From the NCBI RefSeq assembly GCF_014229965.1, contig NZ_JABGBW010000012.1:1-33899 (forward strand): a stretch of DNA of 33,899 nucleotides, given 5' to 3'. The position numbers and the translations under genes are program-made. Shown here one piece after another: positions 25,399-33,899 of the stretch. The stretch is from Peptostreptococcus canis. GTDB lineage: Bacteria; Bacillota; Clostridia; Peptostreptococcales; Peptostreptococcaceae. Position 1 is the first letter of the stretch; the number at the start of each line of letters is the position of its first letter. The notes under the pieces are model-generated. The model did no database searches and was not told the DNA's origin. It was given only the letters and a program-made list of their open reading frames with translations.

Positions 25399-26393
25399 CA
25401 AATATCACCCAACCTCTCTCGTAATTTAGTTGATGGGATATTATTCAATTTACCAACTAGTATCAGTCTTACAATAGAAATTTCTTTTTCCTTTGCCACA
25501 AGATAAGCAAATATAGGTTCGGGACCAAAAGAAATAAATCTAGAATCTGAATTGAGTCTGCCTAAATAAACATCTTTCATATTATCAATTACACCCAGAC
25601 TTCCTATTTCATTATAGCTTTCCACACATTCTGATAATATCCTTCCGATTTTTTCAGATCTGAGAGCTGCCGATATTCTATCAAAATCTTCCCTGGATAG
25701 AGATATCAACTTCGAAATTGATACTCCTCCACCTTCAACTAATATATCATTTAAAAAATTTTGATTTTTCCCCATCTTTATAGCCCTCAACATAGAAAGG
25801 ATATTAAAAAAATCTATACTTGCACTTACATAATCATTAAATAAATCTATTCCCAGCGATTCTGCAATTTCTTTAAGATGAGTATAATAAAATCTATCTA
25901 TTATAATATCAATTATTTGTGGATCATTAGTTTCATTGTACTTTTCCTCGGCTATTTTAAGTGCTTTTATAAATTCACTTTTAGTATCCGTAAATTGTCC
26001 ACTTTCAAATTGAAGCCTCATTTTCTCAGGATTATTTTCACTGGAGTATATAAATAAATGATTCAGATCCTTACCGGAAACCTTCGCTTTAACCATTGTT
26101 TTTAAATTATGGTAATCATATTTCAGCGATAAAATTTCAAGAATTCTTTTATCCTGAAGCATTTCATTTCCCAACTTAAAAACTCTTGATGTTTCATTTT
26201 TTAGCAAAATCTCATAATCGTTAACACCCTCTACACCCTCAGCACTCTTTGAATATTCCGAATCTAAAAGCACTTTAAAGGCCTCATTGGCATCCTTCGC
26301 ATCAATCATTTTTTCCAATTTTCCTTTGTCGAGAAGTCTCTTCTCGTAAACCCTTGCCATTACTACACCTTGGGCGTAATCCAATCTATCCAT
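25398..26393 (-). CDS. ntpC: V-type ATPase subunit C (d-like)
   Basis: A 331-aa all-helical funnel subunit (V0 d/AC39 family) linking the central stalk to the membrane c-ring. It opens with DYAQGVVMARVYEKRLL and has SLKYDYHNLKTMVKAK, diagnostic of the family, and the C-terminal AKEKEISIVRLILVGKLN. It begins 3 nt past the subunit E stop. The GGTAGGGGG ribosome site is inside that gene's end. Confidence 0.94.
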   Translation of the reverse strand: MDRLDYAQGVVMARVYEKRLLDKGKLEKMIDAKDANEAFKVLLDSEYSKSAEGVEGVNDYEILLKNETSRVFKLGNEMLQDKRILEILSLKYDYHNLKTMVKAKVSGKDLNHLFIYSSENNPEKMRLQFESGQFTDTKSEFIKALKIAEEKYNETNDPQIIDIIIDRFYYTHLKEIAESLGIDLFNDYVSASIDFFNILSMLRAIKMGKNQNFLNDILVEGGGVSISKLISLSREDFDRISAALRSEKIGRILSECVESYNEIGSLGVIDNMKDVYLGRLNSDSRFISFGPEPIFAYLVAKEKEISIVRLILVGKLNNIPSTKLRERLGDI

Positions 26394-26396
26394 AAA

Positions 26397-26945
26397 CTAC
26401 CCCCTACCGAAAAGTACTTTCGCAATTTCACCTTGTAAATCATCTTTTATATAATCAAGCTGCGCATCAAAAGTATAATTTTTTTCTACACCGCCACATA
26501 TTTCAATAAAACCCGTTTCTACAAATCTTTCCGTTGATATATTGGCTTCAGGAAACTTCTCTTTAACCAGATCAACTCTATCTTTAGTAACTATAAGCTC
26601 GGAATCACCAAAACCGGCTTTTTCTTTTATATATTCAAGATAACTTTCTGAATCTATATTTTTTAAGTCATCCAGTGCAGATTCATATACTCTCAGAATT
26701 ACTTCCTGCTTAACCCTTAATTCATTATCCCTGGCTTTAAGATTTGCATTTGACTTAAGTCTTTCTTTTAAATTCTGGGCATCTAACTTCCCTTTTTCGA
26801 CAATAGCTTTATACTTTGCTTCAGCCTGAACCCTTGAATTTTGTTCTATTTTTTTGACTTTTTCGTCAGCCTGGGCTATTATCAAATCTGCTGATTCATT
26901 TGCTTCGGACAGTATCCTATCCGTAAGCTTGCTAATATCTGCCAT
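26397..26945 (-). CDS. ntpE: V-type ATPase subunit E
   Basis: A 182-aa peripheral-stalk subunit. The N-terminal two-thirds is a charged, alanine-rich helix (about 10-100) that pairs with subunit G/H. The C-terminal globular domain (FIEICGGVEKNYTFDAQLD) binds the top of V1. I prefer the ATG at 26945 because GGAA lies 9 nt upstream; a GTG three codons earlier is possible. It is 36 nt downstream of subunit K. Confidence 0.9.
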   Translation of the reverse strand: MADISKLTDRILSEANESADLIIAQADEKVKKIEQNSRVQAEAKYKAIVEKGKLDAQNLKERLKSNANLKARDNELRVKQEVILRVYESALDDLKNIDSESYLEYIKEKAGFGDSELIVTKDRVDLVKEKFPEANISTERFVETGFIEICGGVEKNYTFDAQLDYIKDDLQGEIAKVLFGRG

Positions 26946-26981
26946 ACAATTCACTTCCTTTTCAATAAATTTCTTTAATTC

Positions 26982-27467
26982 CTATGCAAAGAAAGCTCCG
27001 AATTTAAAGAATAATAAAAGTGATATAACAAATGCCAATAATGCATAAGTTTCAACCATTACTGAATATATAATCCCCTTTGTCGTCTGTGATTCATTTT
27101 TAGCAAGAATTCCAACACCACTAGCCGCAACTTTTCCCTGCGCTATAGCCGAACCCCAACCTACGAAACCTATTGGCATGCCAACTGCCGCTAAATACAT
27201 ACCTTCTGATAATCCTATATCACCTGTAAGTTTAAATAAAATAAGCAGTGCAATAACAAATCCATATAATCCCTGTGTACCCGGTAATAATTGAAGTATT
27301 AAAGTCTTACCAAATTTTTGAGGTTCTTCAGGTACAAGTCCTGATGCAGACTGACCAACTATTGAAAGCCCCTTAGCCGAACCTATACCTGCTAACATGG
27401 CTGAGACTATACCTAAAGCACCAAATACCACACCACCATTATCTACTATCCAAGTTGCGAAATTCAT
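26982..27467 (-). CDS. ntpK: V-type ATPase proteolipid subunit K (Na+-type c subunit)
   Basis: A 161-aa membrane c-ring subunit of four transmembrane helices, a fused double hairpin. The ion site is visible. The segment LQLLPGTQGLYG places L61, T64 and Q65, AIAQGK places Q110 and VMVETYALL places E139. These are the same residues, at the same numbers, as the Na+ ligands of Enterococcus hirae NtpK. Only the second hairpin carries the carboxylate. The operon is therefore predicted to pump Na+ rather than H+. Strong GAGGAGG before the ATG fits the need for many copies per complex. Confidence 0.96.
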   Translation of the reverse strand: MNFATWIVDNGGVVFGALGIVSAMLAGIGSAKGLSIVGQSASGLVPEEPQKFGKTLILQLLPGTQGLYGFVIALLILFKLTGDIGLSEGMYLAAVGMPIGFVGWGSAIAQGKVAASGVGILAKNESQTTKGIIYSVMVETYALLAFVISLLLFFKFGAFFA

Positions 27468-27531
27468 AAATAAACCTCCTCGTTTATATCCTTTCTATCT
27501 TATATTATTCTTTCTATGTTAATTTTTATTT

Positions 27532-27555
27532 CACATGTATTTTTTATAATATGTG
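27532..27555 (-). repeat. Hairpin in the ntpI-ntpK spacer
   Basis: Arms CACATGTAT (27532-27540) and ATATGTG (27549-27555) pair with one bulged base and an 8-nt loop. It lies in the only long gap (119 nt) inside the operon, just before the c-subunit gene, which must be made in excess. It could be an mRNA-processing or stabilising hairpin. Confidence 0.4.
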
Positions 27556-27586
27556 TATCTTATAATTTAAACAATATTTAATAAAA

Positions 27587-29563
27587 TTACTCTTCCAGAT
27601 GTCTATCCAAATTAATATATCTGGTCTTTCCTCTAAAAAACTTAAATGCCTTTCCTCCACCTTCGTAAAATTTCCCAAAAAATTCAACATATATTAATCT
27701 AAGTGCATGAACATAAGCCCCCAAACATGAAAGGAACAGGTTAAATGCATGAAAAATTACCAATATTAATATCGATGCTACATATCCTATAATGGTATGT
27801 CCCCAAGTCATTCCAGCTATCATATTTACAGAAAATGCAATATATCCACCTGCCATACCAAGTGCCATCAAACGTGAATACGATACAAAATCACCTATAT
27901 AATTTGAAATTCCGTACACATTATATATACCGGCAGCTATCTTAGCACCTATATTACCATTGACAGCTCTTGCACCTCCTACTATCAACAACACTATACC
28001 AAGACATGCTCCATATTTAGCTATTGTTTTTAATTCAGGATTTAATACTCCAGCTATTGACAACAATAGTACAATTATACTCGCAAGTACTATATACCAG
28101 GCTATTACATCAAAAAACATATCTACATACTGTTTATCTCTAATCAGCATATATGCTTTAATTGCCAAACCATAAGCAAGATGTATCCCTCCCATAATTA
28201 TGGAAATAATAAGTATTGTCATAAATTGTGTACTCAAATCAAATAATCTCCACATTCCCGGTATACTTGCACCAAAATACGATCCATACAAGAATCCCCA
28301 TATTGTCGTGGAAATTCCTATTAACTGGAAAAATTTCACATTTTTTTTCATATCCGGAGTAAAATTACATAATTTTAATCCCAGAGTCGTAAGTATTAGC
28401 AATACTGCACCGTATCCAAAATCTGCAGACATCATCCCAAAAAACAACGCATAGATCGGTGCATATAAAGGAGTTGGATCCACCTCATTATACTTGGGCA
28501 AAGCATAAGTAGATGTAATATTTTCAAAAACTCTTACTATTTTATTGTTCTTTAACAATATAGGTATTTCATCACTATCTCTATCTACGTCTTTAAACTC
28601 AAGACTATAATCTTCGCCACAAATATTAAATATTATCTCTTCCATTCTTTTGGTATCAAAATCCGGACAATATCCACTTAGCATACATACGCTTGATGTA
28701 GCCATAAAATCTCTTTTTGCGAGTTCTCTCACCCTAATGTTAGCAAGATAATCATATACCAGCTTAAAATCATCAAGCTTATCTTTATTTCCCGATATAT
28801 TTGATATAATATTTTGTTTTTCATTTTCAAGCTTTTGTATATCATTTTTAATATCTTCTATACTATCCCTTGGAAGCTTATCAGAATCTATCTTTATTTT
28901 ATTAAAATTTCCAATTCTAAGGGCTTCGTTCAATTCATCCTCTTCTCTTTTATCACTAATTATAAAAAAGAATACTTCATCTTTATAAACACCTATTTCT
29001 TCATAATAAGTATATTCCAAACCTGACATAGCCCCATTAAAGTTATCCACAATTTTCCCGGAAACACCACCCAATATTGAATTAAACCTGGATAATTTAT
29101 CTATTTCATTAATGGAAACATCCAATTCCAAAAGTGGTTCTAACTCTTTGATTTGCTCCTTCTTTTTAGATATTTTTAATTCTACTGATGATAATTCATC
29201 CCCCAAAATTTTAATAATATCGTACTCTTTATCAAAATCTATCTCAGAAATCCTTTTCTCCATTTCGACAAAAGTATAATTCGGAAGACCTTCCTTTAAA
29301 CTTTTTAATCCTGATACAGTCGGTGCATATTTACTAATCAGTTCTATAGCATAAATAGATTTATTCATATTTTCATCAAGATTTGAAATATATTCTTCAA
29401 CTATCGGTTTCTTAAAACGTTCAAGTGATTTGTCTTCAAAATCTTCAATATCCTTTACATCCTCAAATTGAATATTTCTAAATATCTGAAGCTCTCTCAA
29501 AAGTTTTTCTCGATATGATTCTAATACCAGGAGATCGAATTTTTTCATCTTCACTATAGCCAT
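27587..29563 (-). CDS. ntpI: V-type ATPase subunit I (a-subunit homologue)
   Basis: A 658-aa stator subunit. A long N-terminal cytosolic coiled-coil half (about 1-360) is followed by about seven to eight membrane helices starting at YAPIYALFFGMMSADFGYG. Two arginines of the ion half-channel are present: R564 in VSYSRLMALG and R622 in HALRLIYVEFFG. Arg pairs at these places are characteristic of the a/I family. The protein is in the cytoplasmic membrane beside the c-ring. The ATG is 1 nt past the upstream subunit stop and uses GGAGAGG inside that gene. Confidence 0.95.
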   Translation of the reverse strand: MAIVKMKKFDLLVLESYREKLLRELQIFRNIQFEDVKDIEDFEDKSLERFKKPIVEEYISNLDENMNKSIYAIELISKYAPTVSGLKSLKEGLPNYTFVEMEKRISEIDFDKEYDIIKILGDELSSVELKISKKKEQIKELEPLLELDVSINEIDKLSRFNSILGGVSGKIVDNFNGAMSGLEYTYYEEIGVYKDEVFFFIISDKREEDELNEALRIGNFNKIKIDSDKLPRDSIEDIKNDIQKLENEKQNIISNISGNKDKLDDFKLVYDYLANIRVRELAKRDFMATSSVCMLSGYCPDFDTKRMEEIIFNICGEDYSLEFKDVDRDSDEIPILLKNNKIVRVFENITSTYALPKYNEVDPTPLYAPIYALFFGMMSADFGYGAVLLILTTLGLKLCNFTPDMKKNVKFFQLIGISTTIWGFLYGSYFGASIPGMWRLFDLSTQFMTILIISIIMGGIHLAYGLAIKAYMLIRDKQYVDMFFDVIAWYIVLASIIVLLLSIAGVLNPELKTIAKYGACLGIVLLIVGGARAVNGNIGAKIAAGIYNVYGISNYIGDFVSYSRLMALGMAGGYIAFSVNMIAGMTWGHTIIGYVASILILVIFHAFNLFLSCLGAYVHALRLIYVEFFGKFYEGGGKAFKFFRGKTRYINLDRHLEE

Positions 29564-29564
29564 A

Positions 29565-29876
29565 TTATTTCACTATCCTCTCCACCAGTATTTTTTTAGC
29601 TTCATCGAATTTATCCTGAGGAATTTCCACTATGGATTTACATTTATCATCGCTATTACAGGAGATATACTCAAGCTCTTCTTTTATTTCATATTCTGCC
29701 TGAGATTTCAACCTTTCACATTCTGCCTTTGCTTTGATAATCATGTCCTCTATATAGCCCTTCGATTTAGCATCCGCCGCATTTATCATTTTTTTAGCAT
29801 CCTCTTTAGCCTTCTTTACTAAAAAATCTGCCTGTTCTTCGGCTTCAACTATTTTTAATAAAGCCTCTTTCGCCAT
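29565..29876 (-). CDS. ntpF: V-type ATPase subunit G/H (peripheral stalk)
   Basis: A 103-aa protein, mostly one long charged helix (about 1-75) with an A-x-x-x-A-rich pattern (EAEEQADFLVKKAKEDAKK). It is the AhaH/NtpF type that forms a heterodimeric coiled coil with subunit E. Its place as first gene of the operon, before ntpI, agrees with the usual F-I-K-E-C-G-A-B-D order. AGGAGG precedes the ATG. A short tail after residue 75 has two cysteines (SCNSDDKC), which is unusual for a stalk subunit. Confidence 0.85.
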   Translation of the reverse strand: MAKEALLKIVEAEEQADFLVKKAKEDAKKMINAADAKSKGYIEDMIIKAKAECERLKSQAEYEIKEELEYISCNSDDKCKSIVEIPQDKFDEAKKILVERIVK

Positions 29877-29929
29877 CCGACTTCCTCCTTTCGCTAAAAT
29901 TCTTAATTTTCAGATATTACTTGTTAATA

Positions 29930-29958
29930 ATTTTACACTATTTAAAGATATTATTCAA
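29930..29958 (-). promoter_or_regulatory. Promoter of the V-ATPase operon
   Basis: Minus strand: -35 TTGAAT (29958-29953), 17-nt spacer, -10 TAAAAT (29935-29930). The predicted start is near 29923, about 45 nt before the first ATG. Confidence 0.55.
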
Positions 29959-29959
29959 G

Positions 29960-30560
29960 TAATAAAAAAAACTCTTTTTTAAAGAATATATACTTTTTCT
30001 GAAAAATTAATTAAAATAATAATGTTTTACATAGTTTTAACAACATATATAAAGAATAAACTTTAAAACAATTCATATCTGAATATTATTAAAATTAAAC
30101 TAATTTTTTCTTAAAATTCAGAAATAAAAGTATTTTTTTAATAATCAAATTAATATTTTTTTAGTATTTTCCAGCTAAAATCATCTCGGTATATAATTCA
30201 AATAAATTTATTCAGATTATTTTAAAGCATTATTTCTTTTTCTCTTTTATTATATTTGTTTTTTTATATATAACTTTATATTTTTTATAATTATCAATTT
30301 ATTTTTCTAAAAATTTTGTAAATATTAACAAATAATCTCTAATTTTTATAATAAATCAATATATTTGTTTTTCTAATTTTATAGATTATATTTTAACTAA
30401 ATTAATCAAAATTATACGATTATTTATACATGTTTTCTCTATTTAAATAATTTTATAACACCCTTCTCTTTTTATATTGATCTATTTTTTCGCTTTTCGA
30501 TATCCATATAATATATCCTTATAATTCTTACAAATCGGATATTATCTTCAATTAGAATTA
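29960..30560. other. 600-bp AT-rich spacer without genes
   Basis: I see no open reading frame with a ribosome binding site, no RNA gene, no strong hairpin and no repeat array here. It is dominated by T- and A-runs and separates the V-ATPase promoter from the adhE terminator. Regulatory sites may exist but none was recognised. Confidence 0.6.
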
Positions 30561-30563
30561 TTT

Positions 30564-30612
30564 AAAAAAGCAGTGTCAATAATACGAAACTTTTGTATAA
30601 TCGACACTGCTT
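30564..30612 (-). terminator. Terminator of adhE
   Basis: Minus strand: AAGCAGTGTC (30612-30603) pairs with GACACTGCTT (30577-30568), extendable inward through ATAC/GTAT. TTTT follows. It is about 50 nt past the stop codon. Confidence 0.9.
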
Positions 30613-30660
30613 CAAATAATCATTCACTCACTTTGTTATTTATTTTTTATCTATTTGCTA

Positions 30661-33294
30661 TTATTTCCCATAATAAGCACTTAAATACATCTGTTTTAAT
30701 TCTTCAACCAATGGATATCTTGGATTTGCACCAGTACACTGATCATCAAAAGCTTGTAAAGCCATCGCATCTAAATTATCCAAAAATGCTTTCTCATCTA
30801 CTCCAGCTTCTTTTATTGTTTTTGGCAGACCTACATCTTCTTTTAATTTATCTAATGCTTTTATTAAATTATCAACCGTTTCCCTATCGTCCTTACCTTG
30901 TTTAACTCCACAGAATCTTGCAAATTCAGCATATCTCTTAACACAATCGGGATATCTGTATTGTGGGAAAGTACCCATTTTGATAGGTGCTTCAGAACAA
31001 TTATATCTTATTACATGATCTATAAGCAATGCATTTGCAACCCCATGTTGAACGTGATGGAAAGCGCCAAGTTTATGTGCCATTGAATGGCATACACCCA
31101 GGAATGCATTTGCAAATGCCATACCGGCCATAGTTGCTGCAATTGCCATTTTTTCTCTAGCTTCAAGATCGTCTTTACCATTTTTAAACGCCCTTGGTAA
31201 ATATTCAAATATAATTTTACCGGCCTGTAAAGCCATTCCATCAGCAGGTTCTGTTCTAAGCATAGCCGCATACGCTTCCAATGCATGTGTCATAGCATCA
31301 ACACCTGAAGATGCAGTAAGTCTTGGAGGCATTTCTAACATCATATCAGCATCGACAATAGCCATATTTGGAAGCAATTCATAATCAGCTAATGGATATT
31401 TTACTCCTATCTCTTGATCTGTAATAACTGCAAACGGAGTGACTTCAGAACCCGTACCTGCAGAAGTTGGAATTGCACAGAAATATGCTTTTTCACCCAT
31501 TTTAGGGAATTTATATGCTCTCTTTCTTATATCCATAAATGTCATCGCCATATCTCTAAAGTCCGCTTCCGGATGTTCATACATAACCCACATAATCTTT
31601 GCAGCATCCATAGCTGAGCCACCGCCAAGAGCAATTATAAGATCAGGTTGAAAGCTTTCCATTGCTTTAGCACCTTCCATAGCACATTTCAGTGTAGGAT
31701 CCGGAGCCACGTCATAAAATGTAGTGTGCATTATTCCCATTCTATCAAGTTCATCTGTAATTTTATCTATATAACCGTTATTATATAAGAAATTATCAGT
31801 AACTACAAAGGCTCTCTTTTTGTCCATTTCTTCTTTAAATTCTCTCATTGCCACAGGAAGGCATCCCTTTTTAAAATACACTTTTTCAGGAACTCTAAAC
31901 CACAGCATATTTTCTCTCCTTTCAGCGATTGTCTTCATATTCAATAAATGTTTAACGCCAACATTTTCTGATACTGAATTTCCACCCCAAGATCCACATC
32001 CAAGAGTTAATGAAGGAGCTAACTTAAAGTTATATAAATCACCTATTGCCCCCTGAGAAGATGGTGTATTAATCATTATTCTACAAGTCTTCATAGTCTC
32101 AATAAACTTCTGTTCTTTATTATTGCTCTTAGTCAAGTCTACATAAAGAGCAGAAGTATGACCTAAACCACCTTGTTCAACTAAATGCTCAGCTTTATTC
32201 ACACCTTCTTCAAATGAAGAGTATTTATACATTGCTAAAATTGGAGATAATTTTTCATGCGCAAATGGTTCGCTAAAATCAGTTTCCTCAACTTCTCCTA
32301 TTATAATTCTGGCACTTTGAGGAACATCTACCCCTGCCATTTTACCAAGTTTATAAGGAGACTGTCCGACAATATTTGAATTTAGTCCGCCGGATGAAGT
32401 CAAAATTATCTTTCTAAATTTTTCAATTTCTTCGTTATTAAGTATATATGCTCCTCTAAGCTCAAATTCCTTTTTTACCTCATCATATATTGAACTCGGA
32501 ACTATAACAGACTGTTCAGATGAACAAATCATACCATTATCAAAAGATTTTGATAATATAATTGAACTAACAGCCATTTTAATATCCGCACTTTCATCCA
32601 GGATGGCAGGAACATTTCCTGCACCAACACCAACAGCAGGTTTTCCTGATGAATATGCTGACTTAACCATTCCCGGTCCTCCAGTTGCTAAAATTAAATC
32701 TGCTTCTTTCATTAAAGATGCAGTCAAATCAATGGAAGGTTCATCAACCCATGCAATAATCCCTTCTGGAGCTCCCGCCTTTACCGCAGCATCCAACACA
32801 ACTTTTGCAGCAGCAATTGTAGCATTCTTAGCCCTAGGATGTGGCGAAATAATTATTCCATTTCTTGTCTTAAGAGATATTAGCGTTTTAAATATTGCAG
32901 TTGATGTCGGATTTGTAGTAGGAATTACAGCAGCAATCACACCAACCGGTTCAGCCACAACAGTTAATCCAAAAGCGTCATCTCTTTCCAGCACACCACA
33001 TGTCTTAGTATGTTTATAAGCATTATAAGTATATTCTGCAGCAAAATTGTTTTTTATAACCTTGTCTTCAAATATACCCATTCCAGTTTCTTCGTTGGCC
33101 AGTTTGGCCAAAGGAATTCTTTCATGATTAGCAGCAACAGCTGCAGCTAAGAAAATTTCATCAATTTTTTCCTGAGAAAATTTTGCAAATTCTCTTTGAG
33201 CCTTTTTCACTTCTTCTAATTTTCTTTCAAAAGTGGCAAGGTCATTAACCAAATAATCTTTAGATTTTCCGACTTTAACATTATTCTTCGCCAT
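30661..33294 (-). CDS. adhE: Bifunctional acetaldehyde-CoA/alcohol dehydrogenase
   Basis: An 877-aa fused enzyme reducing acetyl-CoA to acetaldehyde and then ethanol with NADH. The N-terminal aldehyde-dehydrogenase domain (about 15-440) has the acyl-accepting cysteine C257 in NGMICSSEQ, and IPTTNPTS. A linker leads to the C-terminal iron-dependent alcohol dehydrogenase domain (about 470-877), with the nucleotide motif GGGSAMDAAK and the iron ligand histidines in MTHALEAY, VCHSMAHKLGAFHH and QHGVANALL. Length is full. I chose the ATG at 33294, 6 nt after AGGAGG. The frame remains open 29 codons further without a ribosome site. It regenerates NAD+ during fermentation. Confidence 0.97.
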   Translation of the reverse strand: MAKNNVKVGKSKDYLVNDLATFERKLEEVKKAQREFAKFSQEKIDEIFLAAAVAANHERIPLAKLANEETGMGIFEDKVIKNNFAAEYTYNAYKHTKTCGVLERDDAFGLTVVAEPVGVIAAVIPTTNPTSTAIFKTLISLKTRNGIIISPHPRAKNATIAAAKVVLDAAVKAGAPEGIIAWVDEPSIDLTASLMKEADLILATGGPGMVKSAYSSGKPAVGVGAGNVPAILDESADIKMAVSSIILSKSFDNGMICSSEQSVIVPSSIYDEVKKEFELRGAYILNNEEIEKFRKIILTSSGGLNSNIVGQSPYKLGKMAGVDVPQSARIIIGEVEETDFSEPFAHEKLSPILAMYKYSSFEEGVNKAEHLVEQGGLGHTSALYVDLTKSNNKEQKFIETMKTCRIMINTPSSQGAIGDLYNFKLAPSLTLGCGSWGGNSVSENVGVKHLLNMKTIAERRENMLWFRVPEKVYFKKGCLPVAMREFKEEMDKKRAFVVTDNFLYNNGYIDKITDELDRMGIMHTTFYDVAPDPTLKCAMEGAKAMESFQPDLIIALGGGSAMDAAKIMWVMYEHPEADFRDMAMTFMDIRKRAYKFPKMGEKAYFCAIPTSAGTGSEVTPFAVITDQEIGVKYPLADYELLPNMAIVDADMMLEMPPRLTASSGVDAMTHALEAYAAMLRTEPADGMALQAGKIIFEYLPRAFKNGKDDLEAREKMAIAATMAGMAFANAFLGVCHSMAHKLGAFHHVQHGVANALLIDHVIRYNCSEAPIKMGTFPQYRYPDCVKRYAEFARFCGVKQGKDDRETVDNLIKALDKLKEDVGLPKTIKEAGVDEKAFLDNLDAMALQAFDDQCTGANPRYPLVEELKQMYLSAYYGK

Positions 33295-33352
33295 ACTATA
33301 CCTCCTAATCAAAATAAAACTACTAGTAATAGAATGTCTATTATTTATCATT

Positions 33353-33381
33353 ATTATATTATCTTTATATTTATATATCAA
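33353..33381 (-). promoter_or_regulatory. Promoter of adhE
   Basis: Minus strand: -35 TTGATA (33381-33376), 17-nt spacer, -10 TATAAT (33358-33353). This predicts a start near 33346 and a leader of about 50 nt. Confidence 0.65.
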
Positions 33382-33400
33382 TATGTTTTTGCATATTTAG

Positions 33401-33435
33401 GTGGATATTTTTTACCAAAAACCGCATATATCCAC
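33401..33435. promoter_or_regulatory. Inverted repeat upstream of the adhE promoter
   Basis: Perfect 8-bp arms GTGGATAT (33401-33408) and ATATCCAC (33428-33435) with a 19-nt spacer. It starts 20 bp upstream of the -35, a suitable place for an activator or operator site. It does not match the TTGTTAA-type Rex half-site. The rest of 33436-33780 is AT-rich with nothing recognised. Confidence 0.4.
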
Positions 33436-33783
33436 TAATTTTACTATCATAATTGCATTTTTTTTATATTAATATAGTTATTTATCGTTTATTTTTTAAC
33501 TAAAATATGTCTTTTTTTTATCCAGAATATTCATATTTTTTTGAATTTTTTTATATATAATACCTGTTATTTTTAGTTATAATGCATATTTTTTATATAC
33601 ATTAAAAATATAAATAGATATACAATATTCGACTTTTAAAATTAATTAATTTTTTTATATCAATACTATTCTTTATAATTATTTTGTCAATCTTATTCTT
33701 TTTTTATGAAAATTAATCCATTTTTTTATCATTCACATATATTTTTTTTTACTTTATTATTCATAATTTTATATATTATTTTA

Positions 33784-33817
33784 CAAAAAAAGAGAACTTA
33801 AAAAAATTAAGTTCTCT
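33784..33817 (-). terminator. Terminator of tuf
   Basis: Minus strand: AGAGAACTTAA (33817-33807) pairs with TTAAGTTCTCT (33801-33791) around a 5-nt T loop. TTTTTTTG follows. It is 29 nt past the tuf stop. Confidence 0.93.
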
Positions 33818-33845
33818 AAATCTTGATATTTATTCAATCAAATAA

Positions 33846-33899
33846 TTATTCAATTATTGACGCAACAACTCCAGAAGCTACTGTTCTACCACCTTCTCT
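33846..33899 (-). CDS. tuf: Elongation factor Tu, C-terminal end (partial)
   Basis: The last 17 codons and the stop of a gene entering from the right edge read REGGRTVASGVVASIIE. This matches the highly conserved C-terminus of EF-Tu (FAIREGGRTVGAGVV type), part of domain 3. The rest lies outside the window, so the start, upstream genes and any regulation are not visible. Confidence 0.9.
   Translation of the reverse strand, partial: REGGRTVASGVVASIIE

Noticed and set aside
29960-30560. A hidden small RNA or origin in the long AT-rich spacer
   Set aside because: No promoter-terminator pair, no iterated boxes and no stable hairpin could be seen.
32603-33019. A 138-codon plus-strand frame inside adhE
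   Set aside because: Antisense shadow of the aldehyde-dehydrogenase domain; composition mirrors the true gene.

Overview
The window looks like chromosomal DNA from a low-GC, anaerobic, amino-acid- and peptide-fermenting Firmicute (Clostridia/Tissierellia-like). The clues are very AT-rich spacers, strong AGGAGG ribosome binding sites, a complete V-type ATPase operon whose c-subunit keeps the full Na+-ligand set, indolepyruvate:ferredoxin oxidoreductase, a bifunctional AdhE, a Met T-box leader and several peptidases. The species cannot be named from the sequence alone. No phage, insertion sequence or CRISPR array is visible. Most genes are on the minus strand; the plus-strand block is 15.1-21.1 kb.

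Layout. 1-1150: a minus-strand stable-RNA operon with its own promoter, a 5S rRNA, nine tRNA genes (Asn, Glu, Val, Thr, Lys, Ser, Ser, Pro, Ile2/CAU) and, at the left edge, an rRNA-leader-like sequence suggesting that an rRNA gene follows outside the window. 1.3-3.5 kb: an AgrC/AgrA-like histidine kinase and LytTR response regulator without agrB or agrD. 3.8-7.8 kb: transketolase, a gamma-carbonic-anhydrase-like protein and a HemN-like radical SAM protein. 8.1-9.2 kb: an ECF transporter S component overlapping a TudS-related putative desulfidase. 9.3-11.7 kb: iorA-iorB. 12.0-14.8 kb: proline iminopeptidase and a long Xaa-Pro aminopeptidase.

15.1-16.2 kb (+): a short M24B Xaa-Pro peptidase. 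16.3-19.0 kb (+): a Met-specifier T-box followed by an O-acetylhomoserine sulfhydrylase gene and metA, a direct-sulfhydrylation route to methionine. 19.2-19.5 kb (+): an unrecognised small membrane protein whose Shine-Dalgarno sequence is separated from its ATG by a hairpin. 19.7-21.1 kb (+): a POT-family peptide transporter behind a structured leader. 21.3-29.9 kb (-): the nine-gene V-ATPase operon in the order G/H-I-K-E-C-F-A-B-D. 30.7-33.3 kb (-): adhE. The right edge holds the last 17 codons of tuf and its terminator.

The genes fit together metabolically. Peptides enter through the POT carrier. Three proline-directed peptidases cut them. IorAB oxidises aryl-pyruvates from amino acids to give reduced ferredoxin, AdhE disposes of reductant as ethanol, and the predicted Na+ V-ATPase links ATP to a sodium gradient. 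The least explained elements are the small membrane protein with its hairpin-bridged ribosome binding site, the desulfidase/ECF pair, the 5S-tRNA array placed ahead of an apparent rRNA leader, and several inverted repeats in leaders and promoters.
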